Shown one piece after another: positions 17,221-24,476 of a DNA stretch of 64,000 bases (positions are counted from its first letter, which is position 1; each line of letters starts with the position of its first letter). This DNA is from an uncultured Collinsella sp. Lineage in GTDB: Bacteria; Actinomycetota; Coriobacteriia; Coriobacteriales; Coriobacteriaceae. The notes below the pieces were generated by a model. The model made no database searches. It worked only from the letters and a program-made list of their open reading frames with translations, and was not told where the DNA came from. The translations under genes and the position numbers were made by a program. Where the stretch lies: NCBI GenBank assembly GCA_934668695.1, contig CAKUOD010000008.1:1-64000 (forward strand), in the 5' to 3' direction.

Positions 17221-17274
17221 CTCCTGGGATTCGGGCCACTCAGCAGATTGATGCCCGATCATAATTCCCAGGAG
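17221..17274 (-). promoter_or_regulatory. Leader hairpin masking the SD of the P-type ATPase
   Basis: In the minus-strand leader, CTCCTGGGA (17274-17266) pairs perfectly with TCCCAGGAG (17229-17221), and an inner CGGGC/GCCCG stem adds to it. The SD AGGAGGGG spans 17225-17218, so half of it lies in the stem. A second hairpin (CTGCCG/CGGCAG near 17293-17311) precedes it. This could be an RNA switch or thermosensor controlling translation; no known riboswitch consensus was recognised. Confidence 0.5.
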
Positions 17275-17417
17275 AAGGGCAAGGGCTCATCAAGGCTGCC
17301 GTGCTGAGCGGCAGTTGATAGTGGAGCTATGGTACCCCAAGGCGGTGCTTTTAGCCAAAACATTCCAATTGGAAACACGGTCCGGGTACAACGATGCAGA
17401 CGGTGTGATGCTCAAAG

Positions 17418-17589
17418 TTGGTAAAACGTTTTTTCTACGGCTCATCGCCTAACTGAAATATCTCCCAGATAGCAGCGGTAAGACCGCTTGGTAAAACTTT
17501 TTCGTTTAGCCTTTTTGGAGTAAAAAATGAACTTATCAATCGGCGTACGGTCGATTTTTAGGGGTATTCGGTCGGCAATTCGTTATAAT
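17418..17589 (+). promoter_or_regulatory. pyk promoter region with repeated TTGGTAAAAC sites
   Basis: The 440-bp gap between the divergent ATPase and pyk holds two near-identical sites, TTGGTAAAACGTTTTTTC at 17418 and TTGGTAAAACTTTTTC at 17488, 70 bp apart. A good -10 (TATAAT) lies at 17584-17589, about 63 bp before the pyk start, with no strong -35. The sites may bind a regulator of glycolysis. The rest of the gap holds no gene. Confidence 0.5.
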
Positions 17590-17652
17590 CTTCTCGGTTT
17601 TATTTCTTATGGTTTATCTATCAGCGCAAGACGATGTCAGATGGAGGTCTGA

Positions 17653-19113
17653 ATGTACAAGCGCACCAAGATTGTATGCACCATGGGTCCCGCCTGCGAT
17701 AGCGACGAGACCATCCGCGAGATGATCAAGGCGGGCATGAACGTCGCCCGTTTTAACTTCTCGCACGGCTCCTACGACGAGCACCACGGTCGCATCGAGC
17801 GCGTCCGTCGTATTTCCAAGGAGCTCGGTCTGCCCGTCGGCATCCTGCTCGACACCAAGGGCCCCGAGGTCCGCACCGGCCTTCTGGTCGATGGCAAGAA
17901 GGTTGCCGTCAAGACCGGCGATAAGATCGTCGTCACTGCTCAGCCCACGTCCGAGGATTTCCACGGCACCGCTGAGCACATCTCCCTCGACTACCTGGCT
18001 CTGCCCTCCGAGGTCGAGAAGGGCTCCCTTATCCTGATCGATGACGGTCTGGTTGCCCTCGAGGTCGAGTCCGTCAGCGGCCAGGACATGACCTGCGTCG
18101 TTAAGAACGACGGCCTGATCGGCGAGCGCAAGGGCGTCAACATGCCCAACGTCAACATCTCGCTGCCCGCCATCACCGAGCGCGATCGTCAGGACATCCT
18201 CTTTGGCCTGACCGAGAACATCGACTACATCGCCGCTTCCTTCATCCGTGACGGCGAGTCCGTCCGCGGCATCCGCGAGCTTTGCCGCGAGAACGGTGGC
18301 GAGCACGTGACGATCTTCCCGAAGATCGAGTGCGCCCTGGGCGTCGAGAACTTTGACGAGATCCTCGAGGCTTCCGACGGCATCATGGTCGCCCGTGGCG
18401 ACCTGGGCATCGAGATCAAGCCCGAGCTCGTTCCCCACATCCAGAAGGAGATCATCGCCAAGTGCAACGCGGCCTACAAGCCCGTCATCACCGCTACGCA
18501 GATGCTCGACTCCATGCAGCAGAACCCGCGCCCGACGCGCGCCGAGGTTGCCGACGTTGCTAACGCCATCTACGACGGCACCGACGCCGTTATGCTCTCT
18601 GGCGAGTCCGCTGCCGGTAAGTACCCGGTCGAGGCCGTCAAGATGCAGGCCAGCATTGCTCTCGAGACCGAGAAGTACCTCCCGGCTCACGCTCCGCTCG
18701 AGGTTCCGGCCGATGCTCACGGCACCCGCGTCGTCAACAACGTTGTGGGTATGTCCGCTGTGAACATGGCTACCACCGTTGGCGCCAAGTGCATCACCGT
18801 GCCGACGACCACTGGTCGTACCGCTCGCCTGATCTCGCACTTCCGTCCCAACATGCCGATCTGCGCGTTCTCCCGCCACGAGTGGGCCGTCCAGCAGATG
18901 ATCATGTACTGGGGCGTTATCCCGCATCAGGCCGAGATTACCCAGGGCACCGTCAACGGCACGATTGTCAAGGCGATCGAGACCGCAAAGGAGCTCGGCT
19001 ACGTCGAGGCCGGCGATCTGACCGTCGCCACCGCCGGCGATCCCCGCATGAGCGTCCAGCTCGAGGACAAGGTCTCCTCGACCAACGTCGCTTACGTCGC
19101 TCAGGTGCGCTAA
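17653..19113 (+). CDS. pyk: Pyruvate kinase
   Basis: 486 residues. Converts PEP and ADP to pyruvate and ATP. Visible: KRTKIVCTMGPACD at the N-terminus, MNVARFNFSHG near 31-41, LLDTKGPEVRTG near 65-76, the B domain, IEC...ENFDEILEASDGIMVARGDLG near 217-250, and ATQMLDSM with active-site Thr near 282. The C-terminal domain ends normally and has no extra PEP-utiliser domain. Strong RBS (TGGAGGT) and a strong terminator suggest a monocistronic, highly expressed gene. Codon use is more biased (GCC, CGT, AAG) than in the neighbours, as expected for high expression. Confidence 0.98.
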   Translation: MYKRTKIVCTMGPACDSDETIREMIKAGMNVARFNFSHGSYDEHHGRIERVRRISKELGLPVGILLDTKGPEVRTGLLVDGKKVAVKTGDKIVVTAQPTSEDFHGTAEHISLDYLALPSEVEKGSLILIDDGLVALEVESVSGQDMTCVVKNDGLIGERKGVNMPNVNISLPAITERDRQDILFGLTENIDYIAASFIRDGESVRGIRELCRENGGEHVTIFPKIECALGVENFDEILEASDGIMVARGDLGIEIKPELVPHIQKEIIAKCNAAYKPVITATQMLDSMQQNPRPTRAEVADVANAIYDGTDAVMLSGESAAGKYPVEAVKMQASIALETEKYLPAHAPLEVPADAHGTRVVNNVVGMSAVNMATTVGAKCITVPTTTGRTARLISHFRPNMPICAFSRHEWAVQQMIMYWGVIPHQAEITQGTVNGTIVKAIETAKELGYVEAGDLTVATAGDPRMSVQLEDKVSSTNVAYVAQVR

Positions 19114-19143
19114 ATCACACTTTCAAGCACACTTGCATTGCAA

Positions 19144-19179
19144 AGGGCCCGGAAGGCTTTGCCTTCCGGGCCCTTTTTC
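19144..19179 (+). terminator. Intrinsic terminator of pyk
   Basis: A perfect stem GGGCCCGGAAGGC with its complement around a short TTT loop, followed by TTTTT. It lies 30 bp after the pyk stop. Confidence 0.95.
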
Positions 19180-19357
19180 TGTATGCCGATGCCGGGGCAC
19201 GGCAAAACACGCGCCCATTTCTTTACCAAAAGCACGAAATCCGCCCTTCAAGGCCCAGAACTAGGACTCCTGGCTCCAAAAGTGTTCGCCCGGCGGCAAG
19301 CCCACACCCCTTGCAGAACTGCTAAATCGTTTTAGCAAGGTCAAAATCAGCCACGTT

Positions 19358-19485
19358 TTCGGAAGTATGCGGCAAATTCTGGGACCTCCGAGCACTCCCC
19401 GTTTTTCCGCAACAAAATGCCTGATAAACTAGCCTCAAAAGCCAGGTCTGCTCACAGGGTTCAGATTTTGCCGCATACTTCCGAA
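19358..19485. repeat. 128-bp intergenic element with perfect 19-bp inverted repeats
   Basis: TTCGGAAGTATGCGGCAAA at 19358-19376 is matched by its exact complement at 19467-19485, 90 bp apart. The inside has no frame of note. It lies in the 425-bp gap between pyk and the next gene. It could be a miniature element or a pair of operators for the gene starting at 19539, 54 bp downstream. The remainder of the gap shows nothing. Confidence 0.75.
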
Positions 19486-19538
19486 TTGACACTGGCACTC
19501 CTTAATCCATAGGCACGTTTTTCAGCTAGGAGGGCATC

Positions 19539-20612
19539 GTGGACCTGACACTATGCGGCCAAACTGCTTTTTACTATCACCGCATTCCGCCGCAAATACT
19601 GGGTCTTTACCCTGCCATTAGCCTTGGCACTATGGATCGCAGATGTTGCGGCCTCGGAAGCCATGCGGTTATAAAAGACCTGCTTCACGCCCCGCTTCAC
19701 AGGCTTGTATTCACCCGGGCACAATCCGGGTCGCGAAGCCTGTTCAAATCGCACCTCCTGACTCAAGAGCCACCTCCCGGCTCGTTTAGGCAGACTGAGC
19801 ATGGATTTGATGTCACGTCGCCGGAGTTTACGCTGCTCAACCTTGCTACGCAGGTCTCACGTAACCAATTACTCATGGCATGTTACGAGATGTGCGGCTC
19901 CTTTGCAGTGTTTAAACCCTGCGAGCGAACGCAGCAACAACTCGATGAAGCTATCTCGCTTAAGCTCATTCCGCCTAACTGTGGTTGGGAACGAGTTAAC
20001 GACGTCAATGGCAACGACACCAACCTGTGGAAGCGCACACCGCTCCTGAACGCGGCGGATATCGCCGCGTTCGCCAAGCAGGCCGCAGGCCTGCGCGGCG
20101 TCAAGCAGCTTCGTTGGGCGGCCGAGCGCATGACGGGACAGACCACCTCGCCCTTCGAGGTGCAAACCTCCATGCTCGTCTCACTTCCCCGCGATGAAGG
20201 CGGCTTAGGCATTAGCATTAGCAATAACGTCCGCATCCCACTCAGCGACGCCGCGCGCTCACTGTATGACAAAACCTGTTGCTATGCCGATATCCTCATC
20301 GAGAGCGCCACCGACAGCATGGGCGTCATCCTGGAATGCCAGGGCCGTTCCGCTCATGACGGCGAGGCCGCAAGTCTCTCCGATGCCGAGCGCACCACTG
20401 CCCTTACAAGCATGGGCTACGACGTTATCCAGATCACCTACGACCAGATCAAAGACACGAAGAGCTTTAGCAGCGTCGCCGGGCTCATCCATAAAAAGGT
20501 GGGACTCCCCTACGCCCCAAAGACTAAACAGGAGCGCACCACCGAAGATGCCCTGCGACGGGAGCTATTGGTCGATTGGGATGAGCTGTTCGCCGTCAAG
20601 CCGGCCGGCTAG
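19539..20612 (+). CDS. Hypothetical protein with possible PD-(D/E)xK nuclease-like C-terminus
   Basis: 357 residues from GTG at 19539 (RBS AGGAGGG, 5 bases upstream). I do not recognise the full family. The N-terminal half resembles AbiEi-type or transcriptional-regulator-like proteins common in Coriobacteriia (MDLTLCGQTAFYYHRIPP; ...DVTSPEFTLLNLATQVS). The C-terminal part (about 255-330) reads YADILIES...MGVILECQGRSAH...RTTALTSMGYDVIQITYDQI, the beta-strand and helix order of small nuclease domains (D, then E-x-Q), as in DUF559 or Vsr-like folds. It converges with the next gene; the stops overlap by 4 bp. Base composition is more AT-rich than around it, which hints at transfer. Confidence 0.6.
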   Translation: MDLTLCGQTAFYYHRIPPQILGLYPAISLGTMDRRCCGLGSHAVIKDLLHAPLHRLVFTRAQSGSRSLFKSHLLTQEPPPGSFRQTEHGFDVTSPEFTLLNLATQVSRNQLLMACYEMCGSFAVFKPCERTQQQLDEAISLKLIPPNCGWERVNDVNGNDTNLWKRTPLLNAADIAAFAKQAAGLRGVKQLRWAAERMTGQTTSPFEVQTSMLVSLPRDEGGLGISISNNVRIPLSDAARSLYDKTCCYADILIESATDSMGVILECQGRSAHDGEAASLSDAERTTALTSMGYDVIQITYDQIKDTKSFSSVAGLIHKKVGLPYAPKTKQERTTEDALRRELLVDWDELFAVKPAG

Positions 20613-21457
20613 CAGCTAGCGATCAGGGGGACTGTGGGAACGTCAGAAGCAGCAACGCGAGCCGCAAATCCCGCCTCGGTTAGCTCGATGACCTCGGTAA
20701 ATGTTGCATCGAAGAACTCCTCGGTTAGCAGGCGATACGGCGGATGATCGGGCTCACCGGGGTTTTCGCGCACAATCTCGTGCATGACGCCGATGGTCTT
20801 GAGCACATACTCCTTATGGATGGGATACTGCCCAAAACGCGTCGCCGCAGTATACAGGCGATCGGTCGCGCGCGGAATCGAAACAATGCCGAGCGTCTTA
20901 CCAAACCAGTCAAAGTCACCTTGCTTTTTAATGCGGAATTCCTCGCACGGCTTGCCGCCGTGCGCCTCCAGGTACTGATTCACGCGCGTATTCCATACGG
21001 TATCGGCCACCAGATGCGACCAGACGCCCAGCGTTAAATCGAGCAGCGACTGCGCCACATCTTCGGACGCAAGCGAGAACTCACTAGCGCCGGGACCGAC
21101 AACCGGCTCGGCATCCCTGTAGCGCTGGGGATAGTGCACACGATTCAGTCGCTCGCGCTCCTCGATAATCGAGGTCGCCGCGGCCGGCGCACCGGTGGGA
21201 GAACTTTTAAGCAGCGGTGCCACATAGGTATCCCAGAACTCATGCTCACGAGGCTTAGGGATAGGCTCGGGCTTTGCAAAGTGCGTAATGCGATACGGAA
21301 TGGGATCGGCGATACCGGGAACCATATAGCCCACAAAAATGTCCGGAACCACGCAGCCAAACAAAAAGGCATTGCGGTCGCGCACGCTATCGGCAAGCGC
21401 ACTGGTGCGCTCCAGCAAACGCTCCGTCTGAGCGATATGAATGTTCCAACTTGGCAT
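20609..21457 (-). CDS. Zinc-dependent phospholipase C-like protein
   Basis: 282 residues from the ATG at 21457 (GGGGGTG before it; an upstream ATG at 21469 is less likely). The N-terminus MPSWNIHIAQTERLL, FLFGCVVPDIFVGY, ITHF near 78 and the later LLDLTLGVWSHLVADTVW provide the Trp, His and Asp residues expected for the Zn_dep_PLPC family. Substrate unknown. No signal peptide, so cytoplasmic. It overlaps the convergent gene by 4 bp. Confidence 0.6.
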   Translation of the reverse strand: MPSWNIHIAQTERLLERTSALADSVRDRNAFLFGCVVPDIFVGYMVPGIADPIPYRITHFAKPEPIPKPREHEFWDTYVAPLLKSSPTGAPAAATSIIEERERLNRVHYPQRYRDAEPVVGPGASEFSLASEDVAQSLLDLTLGVWSHLVADTVWNTRVNQYLEAHGGKPCEEFRIKKQGDFDWFGKTLGIVSIPRATDRLYTAATRFGQYPIHKEYVLKTIGVMHEIVRENPGEPDHPPYRLLTEEFFDATFTEVIELTEAGFAARVAASDVPTVPLIASC

Positions 21458-21537
21458 AGCCACCCCCATAAAAAACCTGGATAACTATACCATCACGGCA
21501 AAGCCGCGCGGGCGGCTACGCATCCTCTACGCAGCAA

Positions 21538-22332
21538 CTAGTCCGTAGCACCGCTTTCGGTTCCATACGACGGCACGGGCGCCTCGACCACATGGTGATA
21601 TCGATCGATATAGATCGCGCGGGCGCCCAGGCGACGCACCAAATCCTGGTGGTGTGTGCTCATCAAGACCGTCTTGCCCGCCGCGACGTAGGCCAGCAAG
21701 AAGTTGACCACGATGTCGCATGAATCCTCGTCGAGCCCGTTGGTGGGCTCGTCAAGCACCAGAATATCTGGGTTCATCGACACCACCGCGGCCAGCGCCA
21801 CGCGCTTTTTTTGCCCGCCCGAGAGCTGGTAGGGAGAGGCGTCGACCAGATCGGCAACCTGGAACAGCTCCATGGCATCGCGGACGCGGCGCTCGAGCTC
21901 GTCCGCTGGCAGACCCATTTGAGCGGGGCCAAAGGCGACCTCCTCGCCCACCGTAGCGCAAAACAGCTGGGCATCGGCATTCTGGAACACAAAGCCCACG
22001 CGCTGGTGAAAGCGCTGGGCAGCTACGGGATCCTTCAGAAACGCCGCATCGACCACGTGCCCATCGAACAGGTACGAGCCCGTGTCCGCGAGCTCAAGGC
22101 CGTTGATAAGGCGCATGATCGTCGTCTTGCCGCAGCCATTGGGACCGAGCAGCGCAACAAGCTCACCGCGATCGACCTGCAGCGATACGCCATCGACAAC
22201 CGTATGCCCCGCATAGGAGAACACTACGTCGCGCAACTCGATGAGTGGGGTTACCTTGGTGCCAGCTGCACCGCTCGCACCCGTCACGCTATTCGTATCG
22301 TCAGCCAAAACGTCGCCCTTCCCTATTCGCAT
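21538..22332 (-). CDS. nikO: ECF transporter ATPase subunit NikO/CbiO
   Basis: 264 residues. ABC ATPase of an energy-coupling-factor metal transporter. Walker A GPNGCGKTTIMRLING, Q-loop GFVFQNADAQLFCATVGEEV (typical of the EcfA/CbiO group), signature LSGGQKKRVALAAVV, Walker B DILVLDEPTNGLDEDSCD. Start ATG at 22332 lies 17 bp after the nikQ stop; its RBS is poor and coupling is likely. It is the last gene of the nikMN-Q-O operon. A NikR-type box upstream argues for nickel rather than cobalt. Confidence 0.88.
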   Translation of the reverse strand: MRIGKGDVLADDTNSVTGASGAAGTKVTPLIELRDVVFSYAGHTVVDGVSLQVDRGELVALLGPNGCGKTTIMRLINGLELADTGSYLFDGHVVDAAFLKDPVAAQRFHQRVGFVFQNADAQLFCATVGEEVAFGPAQMGLPADELERRVRDAMELFQVADLVDASPYQLSGGQKKRVALAAVVSMNPDILVLDEPTNGLDEDSCDIVVNFLLAYVAAGKTVLMSTHHQDLVRRLGARAIYIDRYHHVVEAPVPSYGTESGATD

Positions 22333-22349
22333 CGAAGCCAAAACCCGCA

Positions 22350-23186
22350 CTACAGCACGGCGCACAGCGCCGCCAGCAGCACCACAACGGCCGCATAAAC
22401 CGCGTCGCGCCAGCCAAACCCAGCGCGCGTGGGCGCTGGATACACGCCGGCAAAGCCGCGGCATAGCATGGCCTCGTCCATCGCGCGACTGCATTCCATC
22501 GCCTTGATAAATGTCATGCCCATGATACCCGCCACCGAGTCGGTGCGCGAAAACCCCGCAGGAGCGCGGCCCACACTGCGCAGCATGACCGATTCGGTGA
22601 GGTCGTGCGCCGTGCGGCCGAGCACCTCGATGTGCTTAAGCGCCATATCGAAGGTAAAGATGACCTCGTTGGGCAGGTGTAGAGCCTTAAGCGCCGCCGA
22701 CATGCGACTCCAGGTGAGCGTCCATGAAACGCCCAGCACCAGTGACACGTTAATGAACGTCTTAAGTGCGATCTTGAGCATGGCGGCGGTGGCAGACGCC
22801 CCCAGCAGCAAGGCCGGCAGCGCCAAGACCACGGCAAATCCTGCGGCGGCCAGCGCCGGCACAAAGGTCGACCGCAGCCCGCGCACGGGGCGCACGGCAA
22901 CGAGCACCAGCGCGATCGCCGCCATCAGCATGAGGTACAGCGGGCTTTGCGTTAGGCACACGCACAGGACGCAAGCAAACATGCCGAGCAGGCGCACCGG
23001 GGCCGAAACGGAAGAAAGGGCGCGGTCGATAATCGACCCGCCCTCGTGTGCGCCGCCGCCCAGGCGAACCCGCTCAAGCAGGCTCGCCAGGTGCAGGACA
23101 TTCTTTTGCATCACACGATGCCGAGCCCCCGCGGGCTCGTATCGCTCCTCGGCCGCAAGCCAGCTAGGCAGCTCGGCTATTGCCAT
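22350..23186 (-). CDS. nikQ: ECF transporter transmembrane subunit NikQ/CbiQ
   Basis: 278 residues. The T component of a group I ECF transporter with 5-6 membrane helices (LLGMFACVLCVCLTQSPLYL, AAIALVLVAV, AAAGFAVVLALPALLLGASA, INVSLVLGVSWTLTW, and a C-terminal AVYAAVVVLLAALCAVL). The two Ala-Arg-Gly-like coupling motifs are seen as MLRSVGR and AMLCRGF. The ATG at 23186 overlaps nikMN by 23 bp. It connects the ATPase to the substrate-binding NikM. Confidence 0.85.
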   Translation of the reverse strand: MAIAELPSWLAAEERYEPAGARHRVMQKNVLHLASLLERVRLGGGAHEGGSIIDRALSSVSAPVRLLGMFACVLCVCLTQSPLYLMLMAAIALVLVAVRPVRGLRSTFVPALAAAGFAVVLALPALLLGASATAAMLKIALKTFINVSLVLGVSWTLTWSRMSAALKALHLPNEVIFTFDMALKHIEVLGRTAHDLTESVMLRSVGRAPAGFSRTDSVAGIMGMTFIKAMECSRAMDEAMLCRGFAGVYPAPTRAGFGWRDAVYAAVVVLLAALCAVL

Positions 23187-24249
23187 GAGCACCGCTTTCC
23201 TTAACCGTCAGCGAGACCAGGCGGAATACGATGGTGAGCACCGCCACGCCAATCACGCCGGAAAGGATATACATCGCGGCCTGGCCGGCAAAGTCAAGGC
23301 CCTGCTCCTCGGAATAGGCCTGCAGATAATCGCCCGTGGGCAGCGTATCGGCAAAGGTCGGAGCGTCGAGACCGACCGAAGCCTGCAGGCTGTCGTCGCC
23401 GGCCTCCTGAACGGCGGTCGCAGCGCCCTCAGCGTCCCACTCGCCCCAGGCGTCACCCGTGGCCAACAGGCCCAGCGGCGTGGCCACGACAAGCACGGCG
23501 ACCAGGATGAGCGTGGGAACCAGCGAGGTCTTCTTAGCGGTTGCGCTCTCGGCGTCCAGCAGGCCGTCGGAAGCCTCGGGCCCGACGATAAAGCTCGGCG
23601 CCGTCTTCTTAATGAAACCGTAGATAGCGGCCGTCGCCACGCCCTCGACGACACCGGCGACCAGCATATGCGGGATCAACATGGCCGGAATAGCCACGGA
23701 CAGCGGGAAGGGGCAGTACAGCGGCGCGCCCGAAGCGTTGGTGAAGAGCATCGGCTGAATACCGAACTCGATTGCCGCGCACAGGGCCGCCAGGCACAGG
23801 CCGACCCAACCGCTCACGATGGCAGAAGCCGAGGTGCCCCAGCTCTTGTCGTGCAGACGGCTGTTGAGCGCACGGAACACGATAGCAGCGGTAAACGGCA
23901 GCACAAAGGCCATGTTAAAGCAGTTGGCGCCAAAGGACAGAACACCGCCGTCGCCAAACAGCAGCGCCTGCAGCGCGAGCGCGACCGAAACCGCGATGGC
24001 TGCGGCCTCGGGGCCCAGCAGCAGCGCGATGAGGGCGCCGCCGACGGCGTGACCCGTAGTACCGCCGGGCAGCGGCACGTTGAACATCATGAGCAGGAAG
24101 GAGAACGCAGCGCAAATGCCCAGGAAAGCCATGTGCTCACGGTCGAGCGTGGCGCGTACTTTTTTGATGCAGTGAACCCAAACGGGCACCATCGCCACCG
24201 CCATGACGGCATCGGTCTGCGGGGACAGATAATTATCTGGAATGTGCAT
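23164..24249 (-). CDS. nikM: Nickel/cobalt ECF transporter substrate-binding subunit NikMN (CbiM-type, fused N domain)
   Basis: 361 residues. The mature metal ligand set is present: MHIPDNYLSP at the very N-terminus (Met1-His2) and GHAVGGALIALLLGP with the inner His near 66. Seven or so helices follow. The last 120 residues form two extra helices (LVPTLILVAVLVVATPLGLL and MYILSGVIGVAVLTIVFRLV) around an extracytoplasmic loop, as in NikMN fusions. First gene of the operon. A GTGTTAC-N14-GTAACAC palindrome about 60 bp upstream suggests nickel-responsive control by NikR. Confidence 0.88.
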   Translation of the reverse strand: MHIPDNYLSPQTDAVMAVAMVPVWVHCIKKVRATLDREHMAFLGICAAFSFLLMMFNVPLPGGTTGHAVGGALIALLLGPEAAAIAVSVALALQALLFGDGGVLSFGANCFNMAFVLPFTAAIVFRALNSRLHDKSWGTSASAIVSGWVGLCLAALCAAIEFGIQPMLFTNASGAPLYCPFPLSVAIPAMLIPHMLVAGVVEGVATAAIYGFIKKTAPSFIVGPEASDGLLDAESATAKKTSLVPTLILVAVLVVATPLGLLATGDAWGEWDAEGAATAVQEAGDDSLQASVGLDAPTFADTLPTGDYLQAYSEEQGLDFAGQAAMYILSGVIGVAVLTIVFRLVSLTVKESGAHGNSRAA

Positions 24250-24306
24250 ATAAGCCTCCCGGTTGTCGGCGCGCGGGATTGCAGCGCCGTTTGAACCATT
24301 TCGTCA

Positions 24307-24334
24307 GTGTTACGTATTGTCAGATTCGTAACAC
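24307..24334 (-). promoter_or_regulatory. NikR-type operator upstream of nikMN
   Basis: A perfect inverted repeat GTGTTAC - 14 bases - GTAACAC. It matches the alternative NikR consensus that I recall for groups outside the enterics. It lies between the pheST terminator and the nikMN start codon. Confidence 0.7.
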
Positions 24335-24351
24335 GACGCGGGCTATCATAG

Positions 24352-24390
24352 CAAAACGACGTGCCGCCAACAAAGCAGCACGCCGTTTTG
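24352..24390 (-). terminator. Terminator-like hairpin after pheST
   Basis: On the minus strand CAAAACG-G-CGTGC pairs with GCACG-T-CGTTTTG. The run of T is inside the stem end (GTTTTG). It lies about 85 bp past the pheT stop and just upstream of the nikMN promoter region. Confidence 0.6.
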
Positions 24391-24476
24391 CAATACATAC
24401 GTCATAGATGCGAGACATCAGCGGGCAGCAGCCCAGTCATGCCGCTGCCCGACGGCCCACGCCTCAGTCGCAAGCC

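Noticed and set aside
15369..17264. 631-residue open frame on the plus strand opposite the P-type ATPase
   Set aside because: The minus strand encodes a complete ATPase with all motifs. The antisense frame is a His/Gly/Val-rich GC-codon shadow with no RBS or family motif.
17221..17311. yybP-ykoY (Mn2+) riboswitch before the P-type ATPase
   Set aside because: The conserved internal-loop sequences of that riboswitch were not found; only the SD-masking stem is clear.
24250..24306. Cobalamin riboswitch before nikMN
   Set aside because: No B12-box-like sequence or long leader; the short region has instead a NikR-type palindrome.
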